From Magnaporthiopsis rhizophila (lineage: Eukaryota; Ascomycota; Sordariomycetes; Magnaporthales; Magnaporthaceae), in contig PYSS01000058.1 of NCBI GenBank assembly GCA_003049465.1, forward strand, positions 62,001 to 126,000: a DNA stretch of 64,000 bases. Reading direction: 5' to 3'. Below are positions 11,419 through 22,100 of this stretch, piece after piece; position 1 is the first letter of the stretch, and every line of letters starts with the position of its first letter. The position numbers and the translations under genes are program-made. A model generated the notes under the pieces. The model worked only from the letters and a program-made list of their open reading frames with translations. It had not been told where the DNA came from and searched no databases.

Positions 11419-12638
11419 TCCTGTTGACTCCCCGGGCTGCCAAGAGCGGGAGCGAGAAAGCGAGGATTGGCAGCATGCCTGGCTGGTCAAAGGATAGAGA
11501 AAGCAGAACGCTGCTCGGGAACCAGTGGGCTTTTGTGGCAGCACGCCATCCGTATCCCCTTGATAAGAAGATCCCCAGCTGGGAAGGAGTGCGGGGGGTG
11601 GAGGCTTTCCCGCCTCGCGCGGCTGATTTCCAGGGACCAAACAGGGGGCGGTGCAATGCCGTGGCCTATAGACTGCAAAGTCATGACACCATCTGGTCTT
11701 GCCCAGCCTCCGCTGCCCAGGTCCCACACCCTGCTTACGTGGGGCTTGTCCGTCATCCATTGGCTGTACCAAGAAGAAACAATACGAAGCGGAGCACTGC
11801 CTTGTAGGCGGCGTCAATATGCATGGTACTCTATAATGGGCGGTGATCATCCCCGGACACAGCAGCCAGCACGCTGGACCGTCATTCGGGGCCGCTGCGA
11901 TCCCATCAGCACGATGTGCGGTTTTACGCAATATAAATACGGGCTTGTGAACCCAGATTTGGATATATTTCGGGCGAGTCTGGCCTGTGCCGTGCAGCCT
12001 TATCCACAGCCGTTGCCGTCGACATAAACCCTCATGTGCTTTCACTTGTCATTTTTCTCCCTTTTAAAACTCCATCCCCTAGCCAGTCCCACCCTTTTAG
12101 GCTTTGCCTTCAATCAATTGATAAGCTTGCCAATGTCTCGTCCACGTATTGACGCAAGCCTCGAGTATGTAACAGAGCCTCCGAGTGGCCGTGTCGATAT
12201 ATGATGTCCCCTCTCTTTTTTCGACGGTGTGCCGCTCCGTCAGCGGCGCGTACCATGTTTAATTCCCAGCTGTGGCACCAACCTCTGAGAATTTGGCTAG
12301 GAGCTAGGCAGATCTGTAGAGCCAGTTTGGCATGTATCATGTGCAAGCGAAATGCTGCTTGACCTCTCTTTGTTCAACAAAACGTCCCCTTGTCCCGGTG
12401 GCTGCTCTTGGCTGCGTGCATCCGGCGCTCTTTGTGTGGCCGGGAGGAAAGAAGTGCCGACCGTCAGGCTGGGGAAATAGAGCAGCTCACGTCCCGCTTT
12501 GTTATCCCAAGTCGCTGCACTCGGCAACAGAAAACAATCTGGCGAAACAGTGTACATCAACACGCGCTCCTTCGCGTCTAGAATCACGAAACTTCTGATT
12601 GAAAATCAGAACACTTTTTGGGACAAGACTGCCTTGAA
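11419..12638. other. Intergenic, no supportable gene
   Basis: 1.2 kb upstream of two divergent genes. Open frames here lack motifs, introns with good phase or plausible starts. Probably promoter sequence for both neighbours. Confidence 0.45.
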
Positions 12639-13907
12639 ATGGACTATCTACAAGTCGCTTTGAGGAACGACCCCGGGTGGACGGGCGTCGGCCGCCTCAA
12701 GCACCATCGTCGTCACAGGGCAGACCGCCCCTGGAGCACTGCGGTAAGGGAAGCCTGGTACCTTCGTCAATCTCTACAGACTCACCGAAGCACCAGAACA
12801 GCAGCTCCAGCATACGAGCCGCCATCATTTACCGCCGAAGATATCAGGTCCGACGCCCCCGCGACCAGCCACCCGAGGCCACAGCAAGATGCTGGCGATG
12901 TTGGCAAGCATCCAGACAGTCCAGAGAGCTGGAAACCCGTTTTACCTACCGAAAAACAGCCGGAACTTGCCACAGAAATACCTCAGCTTCACCCGCGCAT
13001 ACCCGCTTGGTTCACGACGAAGTCGCAGGGTCAGGAAGAGGCCGGCTCGAGAACCGTTGCATCGAGCCCCGTTCCCTCAAGCCCCTTTATCTTCAGCGCC
13101 TTTATTTCAAGACCCTTTCTTTCGAGCAGCCCAGTTGCCTCGGAGGCCCAAGAAGAGGTGGATTCGAGTCCCGTCGCGTCAGAAGCACAACAAGAGGCAA
13201 ATTTGAGCCTCGCCGCCTCAGACGACAAACACGATACGCATAACCTCGGACAGATACCTCAGCTGTCCCAAGAGTCTGTTTCGAAGCTGATGCCCACCGG
13301 TGTTACCCGTAGTATACCAAGCGATGGCGAACCCGAAGCCAACAGCCCACCGAAAAGGGAAACACAGACACCAGCGAAATCACGCAGGAAACGGCAGCGG
13401 ACCGAGGAAGTCGATACGCAGACGCCCCCTGTTCTTAAAAAGAAGAAGAAGGAGAGCGTGTCCAACGATCCGCCGATCATCTTCGATTCCGACGTACAAG
13501 AGAGGGAAAATGCTACAAGCCTACGCCCTCAAGGGAGCGATACGGAGCTGCCAACAGCCGGCTGGAAGCCGAATTTAAATAACAAGCCAAAGATCCGGGT
13601 CCCCAAGCGCGGTGGCCATTGCGAACAACCAACACGTCTTGGCAGAGTCGAGGAGGCCCGTCCGAAATCTGGCCAGCCTACAAGGCAAGAGCAGCACCAG
13701 CGGCTCAAGCGACTGGCTGCCCGGCAGTCCCGGGCACAGGCGGCCGAGGCCATGGCACAGCACAAGAGCATCAAGGAAGACGGCCGCCAAGTCAACGTCG
13801 TCCGTCTGCCATTTATAACCGTTCCTCGTCAGGAATGGGGCATCCTTCCGGGAAAGATATTCCAGAGACACCCCGTTGCGGGCAAGGGGGTGATCAAGAA
13901 ACATTAG
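12639..13907 (+). CDS. Disordered, basic, possibly nuclear protein
   Basis: A single uninterrupted frame of 422 residues from ATG at 12639 (MDYLQVALRNDPGW). No known domain was recognised. Composition is Ser/Pro/Glu/Gln-rich with two near-identical blocks SSPVASEAQEEVD and SSPVASEAQQEAN followed by a weaker third (SLAASD). Basic clusters KSRRKRQR and LKKKKKE look like bipartite nuclear localisation signals. A basic stretch, QHQRLKRLAARQSRAQAAEAMAQ, could form a helix. The C-terminal end (FITVPRQEWGILPGKIF) is the most globular-looking part. Length, composition and absence of stops make it likely real; an unseen 5' exon is possible because the N-terminus starts abruptly. Function unknown. Confidence 0.6.
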   Translation: MDYLQVALRNDPGWTGVGRLKHHRRHRADRPWSTAVREAWYLRQSLQTHRSTRTAAPAYEPPSFTAEDIRSDAPATSHPRPQQDAGDVGKHPDSPESWKPVLPTEKQPELATEIPQLHPRIPAWFTTKSQGQEEAGSRTVASSPVPSSPFIFSAFISRPFLSSSPVASEAQEEVDSSPVASEAQQEANLSLAASDDKHDTHNLGQIPQLSQESVSKLMPTGVTRSIPSDGEPEANSPPKRETQTPAKSRRKRQRTEEVDTQTPPVLKKKKKESVSNDPPIIFDSDVQERENATSLRPQGSDTELPTAGWKPNLNNKPKIRVPKRGGHCEQPTRLGRVEEARPKSGQPTRQEQHQRLKRLAARQSRAQAAEAMAQHKSIKEDGRQVNVVRLPFITVPRQEWGILPGKIFQRHPVAGKGVIKKH

Positions 13908-15683
13908 GGAAAAGGGGCTGGTTGTAATAGGGGACCATAAGAAATAAGAGGTGCAGGAGATAGAGTTCCCGGGGCGTTCACTGGCTTTCCAGTCCTCCCC
14001 AACTTCAGTGGTCTGGATGAGAGATGTGCAAAAGTATCTCGAGGCGGCCGAGTAATTAGACAAGCAACGGATGCCTGTAAATAGTGAAGTGGGATGGTCT
14101 TGTTGTATTTACTCCGCGCAGTAACTGTGCATACTCTCGTCTACAGTGCGGTGTTAATTACGTGGACTCGCCGTCAGTCCTCCTGATTAACAAATGGGTG
14201 TCGTCTGTATATAAAATTCGTGGTGCTATAAAAATCAAGATGATATATACATGTACGGTTGATGGAGGCGCCGGCTAGTGATTTTGACGCAATGGGCTCA
14301 TCCGGCTCGCATGCCGCCGCATCCTGGTTGTCAGTTGGTTGCCTGGTCTGCAGAAGCGGGAGGTCATGATGTATGTCGTCCTGTCGAGGAGCATGCACGT
14401 CAGGCTCGTTCGCCTGCCTGGCACCCGGCGCAACATGTTACTGGCTGAGCGAGCGGAGCACCTTGATACGCGCTCTGGAAAACCATGGAAGCGCGTCCGC
14501 AACAGGTCCTGCCTGTTGCCCTAGAGAAGTCACGTTACCCAGGGGAAAGACAGGGGACTGGCCTCTACGCGCGTTCTGAGCTCCAGGATTCTGCACCGTA
14601 TGACCCACTTTCCCTTTTTGTTTTCATGTTGTTCTCCTCCTTCCACTCTCGGCCTGCTTTCCTCTCTCCACAACATCAGCCTCAAAATCTTCTTTCGACC
14701 TCCATCTGCCCGCACAGCGTCGGTGACGACGCGACCCATCATCCATCTTTTGCAAATCAAAGCACCAGAGGACACTCTCCAGCACATGGCGATCGTCGAG
14801 ATATTCTTCTGCTGGGACGCGCCATCCAGCGGTACTGTACACAGCGCAGCCTTCCACACCACCGCAGATCTTCCCCAAGATATCTCGTCCTTCCAAGATT
14901 TCCACTCCCCTCTTCGTTCCTCCCAAGCAGGCCGTGGCATCTCCCGAACTAGCCACCTCTCCTCGACAGTACCTCGGCAAAGACTGCGGTGGGCAGACCT
15001 ATCCGCCAGACCAGGAGAACGGTCGGCCCAGGCAGCCAGGGCAGGCCCGTGGCCCAGCATCCGCCAGAGCCAGCCCAGGACAGTACAGGTAAGCGAATCC
15101 AGACACAGTCCGCAGCAGAAGACCCCACCCGCACAAGAATTTCCCAAAACAAACAACTCTGCAAAACCCACCTCCGTAGAACTTGAAAATTTTCTTCCAC
15201 CACTCCCAACTCCCACCATCTACTTTCCACCTCCCACAAACAACATCAACATCAACATCATCAACAGCAACAACGATCGCACATCGCTTCATTCTCAATC
15301 ATCTCCTGCAGCACACGCTTGAAGCTTCTAACTTAGCTAAACAACAGATTATCGTGGCCAAGGTCTATCCCACGCCTGGCGCCTGGGACTCGCACGCGCC
15401 TGCCCACAGACCGAGATACACCATCCAAGTCAGCGTCAGCAACTTCATCTTCATCCATCCTCGAGTTCATCTATCACGACGCATCCACTCCAGAGAACTT
15501 TTCCCTCCATCGGAAAATCCCACTCGGACTGGGGGCCGGACCTCATGGTCGTGTCTGCATCATCAGAGGCAACGTCACCATCGAGGATGGTCCTTTTTCC
15601 AACCACCACAGTCTCCTACCTCTATGTTTTCACAAAGCTAACTCATTCCATCCTAGTCCAGTCATCGGCATCACTCCATCAAG
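13908..15683. other. Intergenic / pyrimidine- and CA-rich leader-like sequence
   Basis: From about 14600 the plus strand is strongly C/T- and CA-rich with CAACATCAACATCAACATCA-like runs near 15240-15265, typical of long fungal 5' leaders. A frame of about 240 codons at 14600-15322 looks compositional (Ser/Pro/Thr-rich, no motif) and was not called. Confidence 0.4.
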
Positions 15684-16170
15684 ATGCTCGGTCGGCATCT
15701 CCGTCTCCTTCCATCTGAGCCCACCACAAGTGTGATGGGCCAAGACAAGTCCGATATGCCATGGCCATTGCTAGCCGTCTCTCAGCGTAAGTCCCCTCGT
15801 CTCTTTTTGTTTTCAAATCTCGCTACTTTGGTTTTTTTTTCTCCCATTTCCTTTTTTTCATTCTGTCTTCACACATCAAGATTTTCCAGTCCACCTCCTC
15901 TCCAACTTCACCCCTTTCCACTATCAGGACATACGCTCGGTGTACCAATCCGTTGGCCAAAGAAACGCGGCCTTGGGAACAGGAACCGAGCAAGATCAAC
16001 GGTCTCTGGTGAAGCCGTCAAACGTGGATCCAGAGATCTGGGCTCAGCATCAATTCCCGACCTACCCAGAATGGATACTCAGAAAGTTGCCGAGAAACAT
16101 ACCCTCCCCCTTCGTGATCATACGCGCCGCCACATGCTCTACTGGACCGCCTCGCGCACTTGAAGAGTAA
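15684..16170 (+). CDS. Candidate small gene running into the tandem array
   Basis: Two exons, 15684..15786 and 15890..16170, join in phase 1 (donor GTAAGT; pyrimidine-rich intron; acceptor TTCCAG) to 127 residues. Exon 2 reads smoothly: DIRSVYQSVGQRNAALGTG, then SLVKPSNVDPEIWAQ and FPTYPEWILRKLP. It stops at a TAA inside a GTAACC that recurs in every array unit. The SLVKPSNVDP block is the same sequence that recurs at 17530-18600 in the array. Either this is a short gene that was captured by or seeded the array, or it is the first exons of a longer, decayed repetitive gene. No family recognised. Confidence 0.35.
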
Positions 16171-18730
16171 CCAGGCAGCGCAGATCGAATCCGCTTAGCA
16201 CAATTTCCCGACCTCCACATCGAGCGCCAGAAAAGTTGCAAAGCACATTCCCAAAGACGATACACAGGCGCCGCCACATGCTCTACTGGACTGCCTCGCG
16301 CACTTGAAGAGTAACCTGGCGGCGCAGAGCAAAGTTGCTCAGCACCACTTCCCGTCCTCCCATCGAGTGCCAGAAAGGTGCAGAGCACATCCCCCGAGAG
16401 AAGACCCTCAGGCGCTGCCTCATGCTCTCCGTAACCGCCTCGCGCATACGAAGAGTAACCAGGCAGCGTAGAGCAAAGCTGCTCAGCACCATTTCCCGTC
16501 CTCTCCATAGAGTGCCAGAAAGGTGCATAGCACATTCTCCTTATGTGGTTCTACGCACTGCCTCATGCTCTACTTGACCGCCTCGCGCACATGGAGAGTA
16601 ACCAGGCAGCGCAGAGCAAAGCTGCTCGGCACAATTTTCCCGACCTCCCCTAGAACGTCAGAAAAGTTGCGGAGCACATCCCCTTCGCGGTGTACGCGCT
16701 GCCACATGCTCTACTGGATTGCCTCGCGCACTTGAAGAGTAACCTGGCAGCGCAGAACAAACTCGCTTCGTATCCCTTCCCGACCTCCTCTCGAAAGTCA
16801 GAAGAGCTACCAAAAGCACATCCTGGTTTAACACTGACCACAGGCGCTGCCTCATGCTCTTTCAGATTGCCTCGCGCGCTGAAAGAGTAACCAGGCAGCG
16901 CAGATCAAATCAGCTTGGTACACCTTCCCGGCCTCCCCTAGAGAGTCGGAAGGGTTACTAAAGCACATCCCCTCTTTCGATATGGAGGACACGCGCTGCT
17001 ACATGCTCTTCAGACCGCCTCGCGCACTGAAAGAATAACCGAGCAGCGCAGATCAAACCAGCTTGGTAGCCCTTCCCGACCTCCTCTCTGGAGGGTCGGA
17101 GGGCTACAAGAGCACATTCCTGCTCCCGATTTTTGAAATTGCTAACCACATCCCCCACTTTGAAAGTACTGCTGACAGCATCTCTAGCTTTGAGAGCTTG
17201 GGCTTATAGGGCGCCGTCACATGCTTTTCTTTGACCGCCTCGCACGCTAGAAGAGTAGCCAGGCAGCGCAGATCAAACCAGCTTGGTAGTCGTTCCGGAC
17301 CTCCTTTAGAGAGTCAGAAGGGCTACAAGAGCATACCCTCCGCCACAACTTTTGGAGTTGCTAACAACATCCCCAACTTTGAAGCTGCTAACCATATCCC
17401 CTACTTTGAACCTACCGCTGATAACGTCCCCGGCTTTGACAGTTTGGGCTTACAGGACGCCGTCACATGCTCTTCCAGATGGCCTCGCGCGCTAGAAGAG
17501 TAACCAGGCGGCGAAGATCAACCGGGCCTCTGGTGAAGCCGTCAAACGTGGATCCAGGGTCCCCCGGCTCGGCACTTCATCCCGACCTCCACCGTGGAGA
17601 ATCAGGAAACCATGCTGATGACATCCCCAACTTCGAGAGCTGGATCAAAACAACAAGGGCGCCGTCTCATGCTCTTCTTTGGTCGCCTCGCGCGCTAGAA
17701 GAGTAACCATGCGGCGCAGATTAACCGGCTCCTTTGGTGAAGCCGTCAAACGCGGATCCAAAGTCCAGAGTCAGCGCCAACTTCTGACCTCCACCGTGGA
17801 GAATCAGAATACATGGCTGACAAACATTCCCCCATTTCCCCTTTGAAACTGCTCATAAAATTCCGGTTTTTGAAATTGCTGACAACATCCCAGCTTTGAG
17901 AGTTTGGACTTACAGGGCGCCGCCACATGCTCTTCTTTGGTCGTCTCGCACGCTAGAAGAGTAACCAGGCGGCGAAGATCGACCGGCCATCTCCGGTGAA
18001 GCCGTCAAACGTGGATCCGGAGACCCGGTTCGGCATCACTTCCTGACCTCCACCATGGAGAATCAGAAGATTGCTGACAACATCCCCAACTTTAGGACCA
18101 CTGCTCATAATATCCCTTGTTTTGCACTGCTAACAGAGATCCTCACTTTGAATTTATTGCTAACAATGCTCCTTCTTTGAACTGCTGACAATATGACTGA
18201 CTTGAAACTGCTAGCGACATTACGTTTGGGAACCTGCTCCCAACTTCGGGAGCTTGGGCTTTCAGGGCGTTGTCCACATGCTCTCCCTGACCGCCTCGCG
18301 CGCTGGGAGAGTAACCGGGCAGCGCAGATCGACCGACCCTCTCTGGTGACGCCGTCAAACGTGGATCCAGGGAGCCGGGCTTGGCGTCCAACTTCTGACC
18401 CCCCATGGAGAGACAGGAAGGCCGCTGAGGACATCTCTTTGGTATGAGGGAACAGCGTTTGGGTCTGGGGGAACACCCTCTTGGTACGGGGACTCACAGG
18501 CGCTGGCCATGCTCTCCTTGACCGTCTCGCACACTTGGAGAGTAACCAGTCAGCGTAGATCAACCGACCCTCTCTGGCGAAGCCGTCAAACGTGGATCCA
18601 GGGAGCCGGCTCGGCGGCCAACTCCTGACCTCCAATGGAGAAACAGGAAGGTAGTCGAGAAAATCCCCTTGGTTTGGGAACACACGGGCGCTACCACTCC
18701 TTCCCTGCCTCATTCGTCGGCTTGGAAGCG
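15991..18730 (+). repeat. Degenerate tandem array, about 14 units of 141-351 bp
   Basis: Each unit contains ATGCTCT, then GCCTCGCGC and GAAGAGTAACCAGGCAGCG. The ATG of this core falls at 16134, 16278, 16422, 16565, 16706, 16854, 17003, 17221, 17467, 17669, 17927, 18278 and 18509, so spacings are 144, 144, 143, 141, 148, 149, 218, 246, 202, 258, 351 and 231. A leading half unit starts near 15991 and a decayed one ends near 18730. From 17520 on, and in the leading half unit, units also carry GCCGTCAAACGTGGATCC. The lengthened units hold shorter internal repeats. It is too long-period for a microsatellite and has no terminal repeats of a transposon. Confidence 0.92.
17131..18240 (+). repeat. Second-order short repeats inside long array units
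   Basis: Imperfect blocks of 24-33 bp of the form (A)CTTTGAA-x-TGCTGACAACATC recur at about 17131-17200, 17345-17450, 17845-17900 and 18085-18240. They account for most of the extra length of units 7, 8, 10 and 11 (core ATGs at 17003, 17221, 17669 and 17927). Confidence 0.7.
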
Positions 18731-18810
18731 TATAAAAGCGCAAGACCAACTCAGCAGTGTCTCGAGGCAGGCCGCCCTGGCTGATGCCCGAAGGACTGCA
18801 AGCGTCAACC

Positions 18811-19161
18811 ATGCCGGCTTCCTCCTCGCTTCAGGAATCTAGGAACGACAGGGGCGCACATCCCCCACGCCAGCATTTCCTTCAAAACACAGCCCGTTCG
18901 ACGCCACCTCTATCAGATGCTATGACTAACACCAGTGTCATTTTCTAGGGAACGACTATACGCGACACCAAACCAAGACCTGAACGACCGGCCTTGAAGG
19001 ATGACCGCTCGAACCCGACACACGCGCCGCCGATCAAGCCGGCCGCAAGAGAGAGGACGGCCAGATACGACTATCTAGTTAGGTGCTACGATCAATACAG
19101 CTCCATCGCTCACAGGATTGCCAATCCCCTTCCCAGTCCCTTTCCCCCTTGCGTTCGTTAG
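18811..19161 (+). pseudogene. Candidate decayed coding segment right of the array
   Basis: From ATG 18811 (MPASSSLQESRNDRG) the frame is open to a TAG at 18946-18948. It continues in the same frame for 70 codons (GTTIRDTKPRPERPALKDD, ARERTARYDYLVRCYDQYSS) to a TAG at 19159. The sequence before the first TAG (CATTTTCTAG) also looks like a splice acceptor, so an intron may remove it. No family recognised. It may be the 3' end of a gene that once spanned the array. Confidence 0.3.
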
Positions 19162-22100
19162 CTACCTACCACCTGAATTGGTTTCCAGGCTAAGGCCTCG
19201 GTCATCGAATCCCACTGCCCGAGGTTTACTTCAGCGCAAGATCGATGTCCTCTCCCTTGTTCCCTGTTCCTGCGAACCTCGAGTGGAAGGGCTACATGCT
19301 CAAGCGAGCCCAGCCCACTTCCACTCCTGCAGAAGCTCGGGGCAATGGAAAGGCACATACCTCACTCCCCGGGGCGATAAAGTAATAGTTATTGCCTCCA
19401 TTCTGGCGATCGTTGATACCCCCTTTGGCAAAGATTGTTCCCCTGGGGCAACGTACGAACGCAAAATCAAGTCCTTAATTATCCAGTCCCCGCCCTTCGG
19501 GCGGTCGGGATAATTAGGCTCTCCCAAGGTCTCCTCACCACTGGCTTCCGAGTCCAGGAAGATGAGCCTGCGGGGAGAGCTACATCCTCGTTGCGTGGTT
19601 TGCTTGTCTCGCGGCCAGCTACCTACATAAGGTAGTTGGTAATAACCAGCGTCGTATAATACGTCTCCTGGCTATAAGTTTGTGCCTTTGGAGAAAGAAC
19701 AGGGCGCTAGATCAAGAAAGGCAACCTACAGTCAGTCCGCCTAGTGCGGGTCTGTCTGTGGTTGCGGCTTCGGCACGAGCTCGGCTTGAAAAGGATTGAC
19801 TTCCTGTCAGTGAGGTCAATCCACGTGAGTCGGAGTACATTGCCGCTGGAGGATAAACTTGGTTTTTGCGTTGTGCTCGCGCATGGCGTCAAGGGAGCTT
19901 GCAGGGAGAATGGGAGGAATTGGAATTGTACAATTGAGAACAGTGGTGGCTTGCGGAGGACTCCCGAGGTGGCAATCTATTGGTCCAGTACCTGACGCTG
20001 TTTTGTCGGCCGATATTTGTCCTGATGGGGTGTGACGCTGGTGTCGGCGTGGCGGGCATGGGAGAGAGACAGGAGTCTAAAATACCTACGTAAAGGATAC
20101 CGCCTGGTCTACATTTTGTCACTCTACCATTCCTCTCTTCCCTTCCACCTCCTATGTCGCAGGACGAAACGCCCGCGGTGACTGCCATGGCCTGCTCGGT
20201 GCCGGGCAACACAGCCCCTGTGCTGGTTTCTTTAAGCACTTGACCTCGCGCGCCTTCGGAGCCTGGCTGATCATGCGCCGCCCACTGAGACTGTGTTTCG
20301 CGCGGCTCCGACCTACTCCCGCCGCCCAACGGACCCTCAAGTAGCACAAGGCCTCGGACGACGGCTCTCCACGACTCGCAAAAGGGCATGAGGCTTGTCC
20401 TATTCCGCGACATGCATACCTAGGTACTTACCTAGTTACGCCGACGACACACGCAGGGCAGGCCCTCAAGCAAGTCCCCGCCGAGCGCGGGCGCAGCCTT
20501 CGCGTCGTGACCACGGAGAAGATCACAGCGGACTGACAACATGCTACCGCGGGGCTACAAGATGCCAGCACCCGTCCTCACGCTACACGCAGCTTCGCGT
20601 TGTGCTGCTGGGTCCTTCATGTGGATTCCAGGTATCTCGTCGACTCGGCCAAGACCATCACACGTATATGTAAGGGCCTCCTCGCGATGGGCTGTATGCG
20701 GGAGATGGTGGGCTACATGGGAGCGGGTGACAGTATGAGAAGAAACAAACATCGTCGTGGCGCAGGCACGAGAGAGCCCGATGATGCGGATCTGAGCCTC
20801 CCATCCACGCAGAGTTTCCAATGTCGAGACGATGTGCTGGCTGTCGGGACTCGACGTCAAGGGCCTCAGGCAGCACAACGGGATACAGCTGCCGGCCAAC
20901 GCCAGGGTAGCCGAGCGTTTGCACGGCAGCACGAGCCTTGTATACAGGGAGACACGTCCACCACTAGCGTAAATTCCACGCCATCATCTCCACTCCATAA
21001 ACACGCTCTCTAACCACGATTCTCTTCCTCAACGCGCGAGCAGTGAGGATAGCGGTTTCTCTCGGGGCGTCGCCGGCGGCGTTCGGGTATCTGGAAGAGG
21101 TAGTCACTGGGCCGGTAGTTCGCTCGGCGGTGAATCCGATTTCCGGCCTTGGCAGAGGAGGATTATCGAGACTGCTCGACGAGCTCTCTCGGCTGACGAC
21201 TGGGATTGCCACCGCCAAGCGTTGGCAGCTGATACGAAGAAGTCAGCGGGCGGCAGAGAATGTTCCAGGGCCCCAACGTCTTGCCTGGTAGAGGATCGGC
21301 AAGGAACAGCCGTTGGACCCAGCATCTCAGCGCTGCAGCACAGGAAGCAGCTTTGTATTCCAGTTGGGCAGTGGTGAAGACATCGGGAGTCATCCACCGT
21401 GTGGAGTGGAATAGGGCTTGGTTATTAACGGAGATGGCTACCGTCCCATGGTCGAGACCTCGGCCGCGTCCTTTTTTGTGTGTCAGTGAACCCCGCGAGA
21501 CGTCAGTTTTCCGTGGGGAAGGATACCTCGATCTCTGGTAGAGGAGCAAATTTATGTTGAAGCCGGCGGCGGGGAAACGCTGGAAAGCGGGCGGTCAACA
21601 GATGGGGTTCAGGCACGAGCTCTGGAGCAGGCAATTTCATTGTGGCACGGGAGCCCCCAGGAAGAGCAGCCTTTTCCCAGCGTCGACCGCCAAAATGCGC
21701 GCATTCCGAGACGTAAATTTTACGAGACGGTGTGGATTGAGCCTGTTGCAGACGATCACTGGGGACCCCGAGAGGAGGGGGAATCGCATTGAGCACTCGA
21801 TGACGACAGGGAGGCCTGGGCGGCGGGCTGGAAATTCTCTGGCTCCTGCCTTTTTTAGGTGGGATGGCGGAAGGCTGTGAGGAAAGAGCCTGAATGATTC
21901 GGGAAAAGGGCGTCTCTGGTCTGGTCCACAGATCCCAGCTGCCAGCGCGTCAAAATTTGATCACCCACCGCCCGCCCCGTGCTGGAGTCAAGCACAGTCA
22001 ACATCTCCGCGAAGAGCCTCGCTGCCTTTCCATGTCGCTCGAGTTCCAGTTTCCATGGCGTGTCCCACAGAAGCCATGCCAGATTCGGACACCGAACGAG

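Noticed and set aside
14600..15322. 240-codon plus-strand frame
   Set aside because: Ser/Pro/Thr-rich translation of a pyrimidine- and CA-rich leader; no motif, other frames equally open, ends in CAACATC repeats.
16062..16535. 157-codon minus-strand frame with LPGYSSSARGGPVEHVAA repeats as a gene
   Set aside because: It persists only because the first three array units are exactly 144 bp (divisible by 3); it breaks where spacing becomes 143 bp. Treated as a property of the array.
19889..20413. 174-codon minus-strand frame
   Set aside because: No motif, no plausible promoter or intron, low-complexity C-terminus.
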